DNA of 64,000 nt from Bacteroidales bacterium (GTDB lineage: Bacteria; Bacteroidota; Bacteroidia; Bacteroidales; UBA932), in contig JAGCVS010000010.1 in assembly GCA_017962235.1 (NCBI GenBank), positions 1-64,000 of the forward strand, read 5' to 3'. Both the position numbers and the translations under genes were made by a program. Under the pieces are notes generated by a model. That model was not told the DNA's origin. It did not search any database and saw nothing but the letters and a program-made list of their open reading frames with translations. Below, in pieces: positions 1 through 6,609 of this stretch (its first letter is position 1; every line of letters starts with the position of its first letter).

Positions 1-30
1 ACACCATGTGGGAGAGTAGGAAGCCGCCGA
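1..30 (+). rRNA. rrf: 5S rRNA, 3' end only (truncated by window edge)
   Basis: The first 30 bases read as the 3' strand of a bacterial 5S rRNA: the GGGAGAGTAGG segment of helix IV/loop E, then the GCCGCC terminal strand of helix I. The rest of the gene, and presumably a 16S-23S-5S operon, lies upstream of the window. A strong terminator follows directly. The identification rests on a short stretch, so the exact 3' end is uncertain. Confidence 0.72.
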
Positions 31-79
31 CTTCGAAACGAGGCCTGTCAGAAACTGACAGGCCTTTTTCGTTTCGAAG
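31..79 (+). terminator. Intrinsic terminator of the rRNA operon
   Basis: An 11-bp perfect stem (41-51 with 55-65) has an AAA loop and is followed by a T run (66-69). It is enclosed by a second arm, CTTCGAAAC (31-39) with GTTTCGAAG (71-79). With one mismatch the outer arm extends back into the 5S tail (23-39 with 71-87), so it may also be a processing stem. Confidence 0.85.
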
Positions 80-266
80 TCGACGGCTTCGCCGCCGCCT
101 TATAAAACGGGGGCTACGCCCCCGAGCCCCCAGCACTTCGTCAGCAGCTGATGCTGCTTGCTATACCAGTATGCGATAATGGTTTACGCGGTTACTTAGT
201 GTCGTCGGTGTCAGATCATAACCGGCTATCTTTTGCGCGACCGTTACGTGCGTTTGTACTTATTAC

Positions 267-274
267 TATATTTG
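267..274 (+). promoter_or_regulatory. -7 box of the HAD phosphatase gene (near-leaderless)
   Basis: TATATTTG matches the Bacteroidetes TAnnTTTG -7 element and ends 4 bases before the ATG at 279. Transcription would start at or beside the start codon. No correctly spaced -33 TTTG is visible. The gap upstream (about 88-266) holds only a small GC hairpin near 110-124 and no recognisable gene. Confidence 0.55.
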
Positions 275-278
275 CGGC

Positions 279-938
279 ATGATAAAGAATGTGATTTTCG
301 ATTTTGGGGCGGTGCTGGTGGATTGGGACCGGCACTATCTGTATGATGAGTATTTCAAGACGGATGAGGCCAGGGAACTGTTCGAGAAGAATACGGGAAT
401 GAGGGGGATGTCTTCGCTTGAAATGTCCAACTGGTTCCTGGATAATATCTGTACCACGGAGTGGAATGTACAGATGGATGGCGGCAAGCCGCTGGAACAG
501 GGCACAAACGAACTGGTGGCACTGCATCCGGAGTGGGAGAAGCCCATCCGCATGTTCTTTGGGGAGTGGATACGTATGTTTCACGGTGCAATAGACGGCA
601 TGTACGAAATAGTTGCGGGACTTAAACGGAGAGGATATGCCCTCTGGGGCCTTTCCAACTGGGCTGCAGCCACTTTTGACAAGTATGTGGGCCCCAACTT
701 CCCGGTGTTCCGGCTGCTGGACGGGATGGTGGTCTCCGGTCATGAAAGGTGTATAAAGCCCGATGCCAAGATATATCATCTGCTGCTGGACCGCTATAAT
801 ATTAAGCCGGAAGAGTCGGTGTTCGTGGACGACAGTATCCCCAATCTGGAGGGGGCGGCGCGTGTCGGAATCCACACCTATCATTTCACCGGCGCAAAAA
901 GATTTGAGACGGACCTTGAAGAAATCCTGAAAAAATGA
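279..938 (+). CDS. HAD superfamily (subfamily IA) phosphatase
   Basis: A 219-residue soluble hydrolase. Motif I is IFDFGAVLVDWD near the N-terminus, with the nucleophilic Asp and the DxGxV variant seen in YihX/YjjG-like HADs. Motif II is the LSNW segment (about residue 127), motif III is the Lys of CIKPDAK (about 160), and motif IV is VFVDDS (about 188). Length and motif spacing fit sugar-phosphate or nucleotide phosphatases of subfamily IA. It sits 30 bases ahead of upp, so a role in nucleotide or sugar-phosphate dephosphorylation is reasonable, but the substrate cannot be read from sequence. The start is fixed by a TATATTTG box only a few bases upstream. Confidence 0.9.
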   Translation: MIKNVIFDFGAVLVDWDRHYLYDEYFKTDEARELFEKNTGMRGMSSLEMSNWFLDNICTTEWNVQMDGGKPLEQGTNELVALHPEWEKPIRMFFGEWIRMFHGAIDGMYEIVAGLKRRGYALWGLSNWAAATFDKYVGPNFPVFRLLDGMVVSGHERCIKPDAKIYHLLLDRYNIKPEESVFVDDSIPNLEGAARVGIHTYHFTGAKRFETDLEEILKK

Positions 939-968
939 TTATATTCGTCTAATTAATCAAATAATTCA

Positions 969-1601
969 ATGGACAGAAGAGTAATCATTTTTGACCATCC
1001 CCTTATTCAGCACAAACTTTCTATTCTCCGCGACAAAGAGACAGGCACCAAGGGCTTCCGTGAGCTGGTGGGCGAAATCGCCATGCTCATGATGTATGAG
1101 GCAACCCGTTACCTTCCGCTGGAGGATATCGATGTAGAGACACCTATTGCAACCGCACACTGCAAGTGCATCTCCGGAAAGCGTCTGGCATTCGTGCCGG
1201 TGCTCCGCGCCGGTCTCGGCATGGTAGAGGGAGCCCTCACGCTTGTACCTGCAGCAAAGATCGGTCACATCGGCCTGTATCGTAACGAGACCACGCTGGA
1301 ACCTGTAGAGTATTACTGCAAGCTCCCGCACGATATCTCCAACCGTGACGTATTCGTGTTGGACCCGATGCTGGCAACCGGCGGCAGCGCCATCGCGGCA
1401 ATAGACCTGATAAAGAAGCGTAAACCCCGTTCCATCAAGTTCCTGTGCATCATATGCGCCCCGGAGGGTCTGGATGCCCTCAAGAAGGCACACCCCGACG
1501 TAGATATCTTCTGCGCCGGCATGGATTCCCACCTTAACGAGAACGGCTATATCGTCCCGGGTCTGGGAGACGCGGGTGACCGTATCTTTGGAACTAAATA
1601 G
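969..1601 (+). CDS. upp: Uracil phosphoribosyltransferase
   Basis: A 210-residue cytosolic salvage enzyme that converts uracil and PRPP to UMP and pyrophosphate. The PRPP-binding loop is visible as [11 protein letters not shown] (about residues 128-138). The C-terminal [11 protein letters not shown] motif is the uracil-binding signature of Upp. Length is typical (about 208-212). A TATATTCG element at 940-947 is a weak candidate promoter, so it may be transcribed with the HAD gene or alone. It converges with deoD six bases downstream, which places pyrimidine and purine salvage side by side. Confidence 0.97.
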   Translation: MDRRVIIFDHPLIQHKLSILRDKETGTKGFRELVGEIAMLMMYEATRYLPLEDIDVETPIATAHCKCISGKRLAFVPVLRAGLGMVEGALTLVPAAKIGHIGLYRNETTLEPVEYYCKLPHDISNRDVFVLDPMLATGGSAIAAIDLIKKRKPRSIKFLCIICAPEGLDALKKAHPDVDIFCAGMDSHLNENGYIVPGLGDAGDRIFGTK

Positions 1602-1607
1602 GTGCGC

Positions 1608-2324
1608 TTACAGGCTCATCTCGAAAGCGAGGCGGGCCATATCCTTGAAACCGTTTTGACGATCCTCACTGGGGAGTTCTTCTCCGGTGGGGATTATATT
1701 TGATACGGTGCAGATGGTGAGCCCCTTCTTGCCGGCGCGCAGCGCGTTCAGGTAGAGCGCCACGCTCTCCATCTCCACGCCCAGCAGGTTGTGCTCTATG
1801 CAGTCTGCCACATCGTCGTTATCGGTATAATAAGTGTCGCTGCTCATTATATCGCCGATGAAATATTTGAGACCCATGCGCTCTGCAGTGGCGGCCGCCT
1901 TTGCGCAGAGGGTTTCATCGGCATTCACAAAGCCGCACTTGTTGCCGTTGTTGCGGTAGAACATCAGATAATTTGTCTCCGAATAGGAACGGCGGCCAAT
2001 GATGATGCTGCGCATGGGGGTCTTGCTGCTCACTGCGCCGATGCTCCCCACGCGGATGATGCTGTCCACATCATAGAAATTGTAAAGCTCATGGGTGTAA
2101 AGGCCTATGGAGGGCTGTCCCATGCCGCTGGCCATCACTGTGAAGGGAACACCCTTGTAGGTGCCGGTATAGCCTTGGATGCCGCGAATGTTGTTTACCA
2201 GCACGGGGTTGTCCAGGAATGTCTCTGCAATCATCTTGCTGCGCAGCGGGTCGCCGGGCATAATCACGGTTTTTGCTATCTGGCCCTCTGTGGCCGCGTT
2301 GTGGGGGGTAGGGATGGGGTTCAT
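1608..2324 (-). CDS. deoD: Purine-nucleoside phosphorylase (DeoD type)
   Basis: A 238-residue hexameric-type phosphorylase that cleaves purine (deoxy)nucleosides with phosphate. Motifs include MPGDPLR (phosphate-binding Arg), GMGQPSIGLYTHEL, RVGSIGA, GVEMESVALY (nucleoside binding) and the late SEDRQNGFKDM segment. I use the ATG of MNPIPTPHN at 2324. The longer frame would begin with a TTG inside the -7 box at 2343-2350, so it cannot be the start. It is convergent with upp. Confidence 0.95.
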   Translation of the reverse strand: MNPIPTPHNAATEGQIAKTVIMPGDPLRSKMIAETFLDNPVLVNNIRGIQGYTGTYKGVPFTVMASGMGQPSIGLYTHELYNFYDVDSIIRVGSIGAVSSKTPMRSIIIGRRSYSETNYLMFYRNNGNKCGFVNADETLCAKAAATAERMGLKYFIGDIMSSDTYYTDNDDVADCIEHNLLGVEMESVALYLNALRAGKKGLTICTVSNIIPTGEELPSEDRQNGFKDMARLAFEMSL

Positions 2325-2342
2325 ATCTGATAACTGTTTGTA

Positions 2343-2350
2343 CAAAAGTA
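2343..2350 (-). promoter_or_regulatory. Promoter of deoD
   Basis: Read on the minus strand, TACTTTTG is a perfect TAnnTTTG box, preceded 18 bases upstream by TTTG (2369-2372). The predicted leader is about 15 bases, which supports the ATG at 2324. The -33 element lies inside the terminator hairpin of the upstream thioesterase gene. Confidence 0.6.
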
Positions 2351-2352
2351 AT

Positions 2353-2377
2353 AAAAAAAGCGGCTCGTCAAAGCCGC
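2353..2377 (-). terminator. Intrinsic terminator after the thioesterase operon
   Basis: On the minus strand GCGGCT-TTGACG-AGCCGC forms a 6-bp stem followed by seven T residues, just after the thioesterase stop codon. It overlaps the deoD promoter. Confidence 0.7.
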
Positions 2378-2395
2378 CCGGTGTAAGGATTCAAG

Positions 2396-2860
2396 CTATT
2401 CGGAATCCCGGAAGTGGAAATCCCGTTCCGCGACCTCGCGCGGATAGACCCGGTATACGCAAGTAGCATCGGCGCACAACTCATCGTGAGCGTTGTAGAG
2501 TTTGACCTCTATGAAGGCCATGCTCAGCTTCTGGTTTATCAGACGCGCCTTGAGGGTGACGGGGCCTTCTGCAGTGCTCACCGGTTTCAGATAGCGGACG
2601 TCCATCTTGCTGGTATAGCCGCTGGTGCGCAGTTTGCGGAACACCACCCAGCCTGCGGCTTCGTCTATCAGAGTGGCCTGGATGCCGCCGTGAAGGGTGT
2701 TCAGCCAACCCTGGAAGTTGCCGTCGGGCTGCCAGGTGCTCACTATGTAGTCTCCGTCCTCCGCAAAGTTCATCCGGAGCCCTATAGGATTAGAAGGGCT
2801 ACAACCGAAACAGTTGTAGCCCTCGAAATCAGTCCAGGGATTGACTATTTCTTGCAGCAT
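2396..2860 (-). CDS. PaaI-family hotdog thioesterase
   Basis: A 154-residue hotdog-fold protein. The core motif LHGGIQATLIDEAAGW (about residues 77-92) carries the HGG loop and the acidic residue of the central helix that are typical of PaaI/YdiI acyl-CoA thioesterases. An NCFGC motif near residue 18 is common in this group. It would hydrolyse a CoA or ACP thioester in the cytosol. It overlaps the upstream lipoprotein gene by 16 bases, so the two are co-transcribed. Nearby ligase and acyltransferase genes suggest lipid or aryl-CoA metabolism. The substrate is not determinable. Confidence 0.88.
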   Translation of the reverse strand: MLQEIVNPWTDFEGYNCFGCSPSNPIGLRMNFAEDGDYIVSTWQPDGNFQGWLNTLHGGIQATLIDEAAGWVVFRKLRTSGYTSKMDVRYLKPVSTAEGPVTLKARLINQKLSMAFIEVKLYNAHDELCADATCVYRVYPREVAERDFHFRDSE

Positions 2861-3279
2861 TCCTTGGGGCTTACAAGCTTACCCATGCGGGCTTTGACTG
2901 TAACCGTAATCTTGGAATAAAGGAGCGGGAACCTGCTGTATTTCTTTGTAATCTGGGGATACATTACAAAGTCATAACCGGGGTTGTTTGCAATCAGGTC
3001 TGCAATTGCATAAGTCTCTGCACCTTTGATGATGCTGCTCAGACCCATCACGGGAGCGTTGATCTCACCCCTGTTGTCGTGGAGGCCAAACAGGTGCTTC
3101 CAGTCGATACCGAGAACGTAAAGGACGGTAGCCTCTCCTGTAACGGCTTCTTCTGACAGGACATAGTCATGACCGGTAAGTTCAAAGCGTACATTGGGTT
3201 CACGCATTGTGCGATAAGTGGTTGAGCAGCTGGATGCCAGCAGCACTGCCAAAACCAGAACGGGTAATAAACGTTTCAT
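2845..3279 (-). CDS. Small lipoprotein of unknown function
   Basis: A 144-residue protein with a signal peptide and lipobox (LASSC, Cys about residue 18), so it is predicted to be membrane-anchored on the outer side. The rest has no motif I can name with confidence. The IADLIANNPGYDFVMYPQ segment resembles small Bacteroidetes lipoproteins of unknown function (possibly DUF6567). It ends with Cys-Cys-Lys-Lys inside the start of the thioesterase gene (16-base overlap). A perfect TATCTTTG box at 3309-3316 gives it its own promoter. Confidence 0.8.
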   Translation of the reverse strand: MKRLLPVLVLAVLLASSCSTTYRTMREPNVRFELTGHDYVLSEEAVTGEATVLYVLGIDWKHLFGLHDNRGEINAPVMGLSSIIKGAETYAIADLIANNPGYDFVMYPQITKKYSRFPLLYSKITVTVKARMGKLVSPKECCKK

Positions 3280-3308
3280 AAAGATTAGTTAATTGGTTAT
3301 ATGTAAAC

Positions 3309-3316
3309 CAAAGATA
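3309..3316 (-). promoter_or_regulatory. Promoter of the lipoprotein-thioesterase operon
   Basis: Minus-strand TATCTTTG matches TAnnTTTG exactly, about 30 bases before the ATG at 3279. The -33 region reads TATTG instead of TTTG. Confidence 0.5.
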
Positions 3317-3323
3317 CAAAAAA

Positions 3324-4970
3324 CTAACAATAAAGAAAACGTTTTATGCTCCCTTTTGGAGTTTTGTCAAAGGTGTCGCGTTTTTCTTCTACTTTGGCAA
3401 TCTTGCTGTAAGAGGGCATCAGGCGGTTAATCATGGTTCTGATTTTCTCCGGCAGGTCGTGTACATCCAATGCCGTGAGGCCTTTGGCCTTTATCTGCTC
3501 CTGGTCAAAACGCACGATTGCGGTCAGCTTGGAGGCGCGGTCCACTACCAGCGATTCGGAAACGAATTCCATGGAATTGATGGAGGCCTCTATCTCTTCC
3601 GGATAGATGTTCTGGCCGTTTGCAGAGAGAATCATGGTCTTGCAGCGACCTTTGATAAAGATGTTGCCGGCGGCATCCATCACGCCCAGGTCGCCGGTGC
3701 GGAGGAAACCATCTTCCGTGAAGGCATTCTCTGAAGCCTCGGGGTTGTTGAAATAGCCGCTGCAGATGTTGGTGCCCTTGGCCTGGATTTCGCCGGGAAT
3801 GTTCTCCGGATCTTCAGAGTCGATGCGGACCTGTGCGCTGTCTACTTTGATACCGCAGCTGCCGGGGACAAAGTTCCACGGCTCTGCATATGCCAGCAGC
3901 GGCGCCGCCTCCGTCATGCCGTAGCCCACGGTGTAGGGGAGTTTCATCTTGCGGAAGGCGCGCTCAACATCTGGATTGAGGGCGGCGCCGCCCATGATGA
4001 ACTGCTGTACGTTGCCGCCGAACGCGGCGATGAGCTTCTTTGTGATGGTCTTGTAGATGACCTTGTTGATGCCCGGGATGGCGGTGAGCACCTTCATGTA
4101 CCATTTGCCAAGCACCGGCTTGATGGAGGATTTATATACCTTCTCCATAACCAACGGAACGGTGATGATAAGATACGGCTTAACCTCTGCCACCGCCTTG
4201 AGAAGGGTGCTGGCGGCGGGAGTCTTGCCCAGATAATACACAGTTACGCCAAAGCAGAGGGGATACATGAACTCGAACACCATGCCGTAAATGTGCCCCA
4301 TGGGAAGCATGGAAACGATTTTATCCTTGTTGGAGGCATATATGTGCCGGATGGCGAAATCTATGGAGGTGGAGAAACACTCGTAGCGGAGCATCACCCC
4401 CTTGGGGGCGCTGGTGGTGCCGGAAGTGTAGTTGATCACCGCCAGATCTTTCATATTATCGATATGATAAAGAACATTCTCTTTTGTGAATCCGTCGGGA
4501 TACTTTGCGGCAAAGTCAGCATCAAGATTATCCAGGACCTCCGCAACCTTTTCTCCCTCCGCGCTCCAGAGCAGCGACCAGTCGGATATGTTTATTACAT
4601 AGCGCAGATGCGGCATTCTGGTGATGTCGAGCTTGCTCCATGAATCTTTATCGGTGAAGAGCACCACGCTCTCTGAGTGGTCCACAAGATTGCAGACGGC
4701 GTCAGGGGTGAAGTCCGCCAGCAGCGGAACCACCACCGCACCGGAGGTGTTGATTGCCAGGAACGTGGTTGCCCAGCGGGCAGAGTTGGGGGCGAAAATG
4801 GTTATCTTCTCTCCTTTCTTTATATCGGTTTTCTCAAAGAGGATATGCAGGCGCGCTATGTTGGCTGCTACTTCGCCAAATGTATACTCCTCTCCATGCC
4901 AGTCGCAAAGGGCCTTCTGATCCCAATAATTGCGGGTCGTCTGTGTTAATTGGTTAATGTAGTTAATCAT
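3324..4970 (-). CDS. AMP-dependent acyl-CoA/acyl-ACP synthetase (FadD-like)
   Basis: A 548-residue ANL-superfamily ligase that activates a carboxylic acid as an acyl-adenylate and transfers it to CoA or a carrier. Visible motifs are the P-loop-like INYTSGTTSAPKGVM (about residue 180), the A5 motif YGMTEAAP (about 350), FLRTGDLG (about 420) and the C-terminal catalytic Lys in KTPKGSIKRF. There is no signal peptide. It lies 33 bases downstream of an HxxxDG acyltransferase gene on the same strand, so the pair probably activates and transfers the same acyl group. Substrate chain length cannot be deduced. Confidence 0.9.
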   Translation of the reverse strand: MINYINQLTQTTRNYWDQKALCDWHGEEYTFGEVAANIARLHILFEKTDIKKGEKITIFAPNSARWATTFLAINTSGAVVVPLLADFTPDAVCNLVDHSESVVLFTDKDSWSKLDITRMPHLRYVINISDWSLLWSAEGEKVAEVLDNLDADFAAKYPDGFTKENVLYHIDNMKDLAVINYTSGTTSAPKGVMLRYECFSTSIDFAIRHIYASNKDKIVSMLPMGHIYGMVFEFMYPLCFGVTVYYLGKTPAASTLLKAVAEVKPYLIITVPLVMEKVYKSSIKPVLGKWYMKVLTAIPGINKVIYKTITKKLIAAFGGNVQQFIMGGAALNPDVERAFRKMKLPYTVGYGMTEAAPLLAYAEPWNFVPGSCGIKVDSAQVRIDSEDPENIPGEIQAKGTNICSGYFNNPEASENAFTEDGFLRTGDLGVMDAAGNIFIKGRCKTMILSANGQNIYPEEIEASINSMEFVSESLVVDRASKLTAIVRFDQEQIKAKGLTALDVHDLPEKIRTMINRLMPSYSKIAKVEEKRDTFDKTPKGSIKRFLYC

Positions 4971-5003
4971 AATTCGTATGCTTTTTCAAGATTATATCGA
5001 TGA

Positions 5004-6353
5004 TTATATCACAAAGGGGATTCCTACGCCGCCTATGCGGGCCAGGCGCATCGGCTGCCTTACGGGCGGCCACTTTACGGCGCTGCGCTCCGCCACCGTA
5101 TCACACAGCACATTGGCGTCGATGCCGGCCATGTCAAGCGCGCAGAGGAAATTGCGTTCGAAGCTGGTCTGCGCAATGCGGCGGGTCATGTTCAGATTGA
5201 GGCGTCCTCCAAAGCTCACGCAGGCTCCGGCGCCCGATTTGCCCAGCGCCCTGCCCAGCACAAAGTCGATGTCGCGCACATGCGCGGCGACGCTTTCCGG
5301 CAACTCTATATTTCCGATGTTGGAGAGGGTGTATGAGCAGTAACGGTCGCCCTTGATGCGGTTTACAATGTTGATGCAGGGGCGCTTGATAAAGCGCGGC
5401 AGGCAGCGGATGGCCCAGTTGTCTTCCAGAGAGACGTTCGCATTCACCTTGGCGGTGAGGGCGGCCTTGCTTACAAGTTCCTTTTTCTGACTGCGGATTA
5501 TGGGGATGATCTCCTCCAGCGTGTAATCGCCCTTCTTTACTTCAACGCCCAGGTGCACATAAGACGAAAAGTTACGCAGGGTGCGGCTGTCAAACAGAGG
5601 ACGCAGGTTCACAGGCACTTCCACCTTCAGGTTGGAGTTTGCATGCCGGCCGGCGGTTTCGCGGCGGGTCTGCTGCAGCGCAACCAGCATGAGGGCGGTG
5701 AGCAGTTCTGTGACGGTGCAGCCGTATTCGTCCGCCTTCTCTTTCATCTGTTCCACAGACAAGGAGATTCGGGTGTCGTGCAGCACGTCGTAGCGCTCTT
5801 TGGTGCCGGGGATGTGCCATGCAGACTTAAGATTGTCAAGGCTTCCCTTGCCGGAAAAATGGTCAAAACTGTCTTCCATCTCCAGGGGTGTCGCCTCTTC
5901 TGCGGGATTCAGTATCCACTTGCCGTATTCCGGCACGATTCCTTTTTGCAGGCGCAGATACTCTGCGGTGAGACTCAGCAGGAAGGTCATTGCGCCGGTG
6001 CCGTCGGTGAGGGCGTGGAAAACGTCCAGCGTAATCTGATACCCCTTGCAGCCTGCACGGAACATGTATCCGCCGTTATCTTTAAGCTTGAAGACGTTCA
6101 TGGTGTTGGAGCTGCCGGCGCAGGGCTGGTTCTCCAGGCGGTGCAGATACCACCAGAAGAACCCTTTGCCAAGGGTATAAGTAAAACTCGGGAAGCGGTT
6201 TATTATGTTCTTGAGCGCTTTGTCCAATGTTTCTTCGCACACTTCGTGGTCCAGATCCACGCTTACCCTGAACTGGGTGGCGTAGTGGCGTGTGCGGCAA
6301 GAAGGATATATGATTGCGGCGTTGTCGAGCCGTGTCCATTGCGGTGCTATCAT
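5004..6353 (-). CDS. HxxxDG condensation-type acyltransferase
   Basis: A 449-residue protein of the BAHD/NRPS-condensation/alcohol-acetyltransferase-like fold. The catalytic HxxxDG motif is present as HALTDG (about residues 132-137). A second conserved region (SYTLSNIGN, about 340) corresponds to the C-terminal half. No signal peptide or membrane segment is seen. Related Bacteroidetes and Firmicutes proteins are often labelled alcohol acetyltransferase or hypothetical. The AMP-dependent ligase directly downstream could supply its acyl donor. It is transcribed divergently from the OlsF-like gene across a 256-base region with repeated TGTGAC half-sites. The product is unknown. Confidence 0.8.
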   Translation of the reverse strand: MIAPQWTRLDNAAIIYPSCRTRHYATQFRVSVDLDHEVCEETLDKALKNIINRFPSFTYTLGKGFFWWYLHRLENQPCAGSSNTMNVFKLKDNGGYMFRAGCKGYQITLDVFHALTDGTGAMTFLLSLTAEYLRLQKGIVPEYGKWILNPAEEATPLEMEDSFDHFSGKGSLDNLKSAWHIPGTKERYDVLHDTRISLSVEQMKEKADEYGCTVTELLTALMLVALQQTRRETAGRHANSNLKVEVPVNLRPLFDSRTLRNFSSYVHLGVEVKKGDYTLEEIIPIIRSQKKELVSKAALTAKVNANVSLEDNWAIRCLPRFIKRPCINIVNRIKGDRYCSYTLSNIGNIELPESVAAHVRDIDFVLGRALGKSGAGACVSFGGRLNLNMTRRIAQTSFERNFLCALDMAGIDANVLCDTVAERSAVKWPPVRQPMRLARIGGVGIPFVI

Positions 6354-6379
6354 TTGTTTTTTGTTTTAAACAACCGATG

Positions 6380-6387
6380 CAAAAGTA
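6380..6387 (-). promoter_or_regulatory. Promoter of the acyltransferase-ligase operon
   Basis: Minus-strand TACTTTTG is a perfect TAnnTTTG box 27 bases upstream of the ATG at 6353. No good -33 TTTG is seen. Confidence 0.5.
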
Positions 6388-6455
6388 TCCCGCGCGTACA
6401 TCATGGTAAAAACATTTCCGCCGGGGTGGCGAAAATGTTATGAAAGTGCCCTTTT

Positions 6456-6524
6456 TGTGACTAAAACGGCGTATTTGTGACGAAATACGGGTGAAATACA
6501 ATTCGTCACAGCCCGTATTGTGAC
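6456..6524. promoter_or_regulatory. Cluster of TGTGAC half-sites (candidate operator)
   Basis: TGTGAC occurs at 6456-6461, 6476-6481 and 6519-6524, and inverted as GTCACA at 6505-6510. The first two are exactly 20 bases apart. The second lies in the loop of CGTATTT/AAATACG (6470-6489) and the fourth in GCCCGT/ACGGGC (6511-6528). The TGTGA core resembles Crp/Fnr-type half-sites. The cluster lies between two divergent lipid genes. Confidence 0.45.
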
Positions 6525-6548
6525 GGGCGGCGGGCCCCATTATGAGCG

Positions 6549-6556
6549 TATTTTTG
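6549..6556 (+). promoter_or_regulatory. Promoter of the OlsF-like gene
   Basis: TATTTTTG fits TAnnTTTG and gives a leader of about 50 bases to the ATG at 6610. It lies 25 bases downstream of the last TGTGAC half-site, so a bound regulator could reach it. Confidence 0.45.
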
Positions 6557-6609
6557 CTGAAAACGGCAAAAAAGACTATCTTAGCAAGTTAAAGACCAAA
6601 CCTTAACCT

